A stretch of DNA of 5,808 nt from NCBI GenBank assembly GCA_002478245.1, contig DLMW01000039.1, positions 4,814 to 10,621 on the forward strand, in the 5' to 3' direction. Shown here in pieces: positions 5,211-5,808 of this stretch. The notes beneath the pieces are model-generated. The model did no database searches and was not told the DNA's origin. It saw only the letters and a program-made list of their open reading frames with translations. How positions within the stretch are numbered: the first letter of the stretch is position 1; each line of letters opens with the position of its first letter. Made by a program: the position numbers and the translations under genes. This stretch comes from a bacterium UBP18_UBA7526 (lineage in GTDB: Bacteria; UBP18; UBA7526).

Positions 5211-5753
5211 ATGAATCTAACCATTACTGGACGGGGAATGAGAATAACTACCCCCTTAAGGAATTATATTCAGGAGAAGATGAGGGACATTTTGAACTAC
5301 TTTGAAAACCTGGTGAGTGCCCATGTCACGGCCATCGTCACCAAAGAGCGTCAGAGGGCAGAGATAGTCATCTACGGGGACGGCCTCACCTTTAAGGCCG
5401 TCCAGACCTCACCCGATATGTATGCCTCTCTGGATGGGGCGCTGGCTAAGGTAACCAGACAGGTCAAGAGGCATAAGGAGATGATAAGCCATAAGGGGAG
5501 GCATAAGCCCAAGCACTTTGGGGCAAAGATGAAGGTCATTACCCCTCTTGAGATGAAGAAGGAGAGACACGAGATCGTGGCGAGCAAGAGATTCGCCATA
5601 AAGCCCATGACCCCACTAGAAGCCGCAGAACAGATGGAGCTACTGGATTATAATTTCTTCGTCTTCTTCAATCCCACTACCGGGCAGGTCAACATTGTCT
5701 ATAGGAGAAAGGATGGGAACTACGGCCTCATCGAGCCTGAGTTCTGGTACTAA
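5211..5753 (+). CDS. hpf: Ribosome hibernation promoting factor, long form
   Basis: Binds the 30S subunit and drives 70S dimerisation (100S hibernating ribosomes) under stress or in stationary phase. The 180-residue protein is the long, two-domain type: an N-terminal S30AE/RaiA domain (about 1-95) opening with LTITGRGMRITTPLRNYI, with the basic helix LAKVTRQVKRHKEMI (78-92), a basic linker (93-118), and a C-terminal dimerisation domain (about 120-180) containing VASKRFAIKPMTPLEAAEQM and FVFFNPTTGQVNIVYRRKDG and ending in YGLIEPEFWY. The short gammaproteobacterial HPF and YfiA lack this C-terminal domain, which again argues against that group. hpf near lptB is a common arrangement, usually with rpoN between them and phosphotransferase-related genes downstream; the window ends too soon to test the latter. 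Confidence 0.96.
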   Translation: MNLTITGRGMRITTPLRNYIQEKMRDILNYFENLVSAHVTAIVTKERQRAEIVIYGDGLTFKAVQTSPDMYASLDGALAKVTRQVKRHKEMISHKGRHKPKHFGAKMKVITPLEMKKERHEIVASKRFAIKPMTPLEAAEQMELLDYNFFVFFNPTTGQVNIVYRRKDGNYGLIEPEFWY

Positions 5754-5762
5754 ACGCGAATC

Positions 5763-5796
5763 ATGACTAAAAAATGCAGGAGAAGAGATTAGTCAT
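5763..5796. repeat. 8-bp perfect inverted repeat downstream of hpf
   Basis: ATGACTAA (5763-5770) and TTAGTCAT (5789-5796) are perfect inverse complements separated by 18 nt. Allowing a 3-nt bulge, GAAT (5758-5761) can extend the stem with ATTC (5795-5798). The spacer is purine-rich and includes AGGAGA. There is no T-run, so an intrinsic terminator is unlikely. It could be an operator-like dyad or a loose RNA hairpin before the next gene; chance cannot be excluded. Confidence 0.45.
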
Positions 5797-5808
5797 TCAG
5801 AATAGAAC

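Noticed and set aside
1..5808. CRISPR array, tRNA, rRNA, insertion sequence or attachment site
   Set aside because: No spaced direct repeats of suitable length, no tRNA-like cloverleaf with the conserved T-arm, and no transposase or integrase coding sequence are visible. Nearly all of the window is accounted for by conserved genes.

Overview
This window reads as one co-directional (+ strand) gene cluster for making the LPS core sugar Kdo and exporting LPS. It comes from a diderm (Gram-negative-type) bacterium outside the gammaproteobacteria. KdsA is the Cys/His/Glu/Asp metal-dependent type. The gene order resembles the kdsB-(pyrG)-kdsA-kdsD-kdsC-lptC-lptA-lptB-(rpoN)-hpf clusters of deltaproteobacterial-type and related lineages, but without pyrG and rpoN. 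Arginine is encoded mostly by AGA/AGG and the coding strand is purine-rich, which is often seen in thermophiles. I cannot name the phylum from sequence alone.

Layout: 2-43 is the last 13 codons of an unidentified upstream gene that overlaps kdsB. Positions 40-2581 hold kdsB (CMP-Kdo synthetase), kdsA (Kdo-8-P synthase, best start 798) and kdsD/kpsF (arabinose-5-P isomerase). Then comes the only sizeable intergenic gap (2582-2692, 111 nt), which carries a compound inverted repeat with two tandem hairpins. Positions 2693-5157 hold kdsC (Kdo-8-P phosphatase), lptC, lptA and lptB. After a 53-nt gap, 5211-5753 is a long-form ribosome hibernation factor (hpf). The last 55 nt contain an 8-bp inverted repeat and no recognisable gene.

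How the genes work together: KdsD converts ribulose-5-P to arabinose-5-P, KdsA condenses it with PEP, KdsC removes the phosphate, and KdsB activates Kdo with CTP. The whole Ru5P to CMP-Kdo route is therefore encoded here. LptB (ATPase), LptC (inner-membrane-anchored) and LptA (periplasmic bridge) supply three of the Lpt export components. LptF, LptG and LptD are not in the window. Several junctions overlap (4 nt at upstream gene/kdsB, kdsA/kdsD and lptA/lptB; 11 nt at lptC/lptA), suggesting translational coupling in one transcript. I saw no convincing promoter or intrinsic terminator.

The genes are conventional. The unexplained structure lies at the junctions: the two tandem hairpins at 2601-2630, which are related by a compensatory base-pair change and enclosed by an imperfect outer stem; heptamer-period repeats at three junctions; and the way one of these repeats forms the start of lptC.
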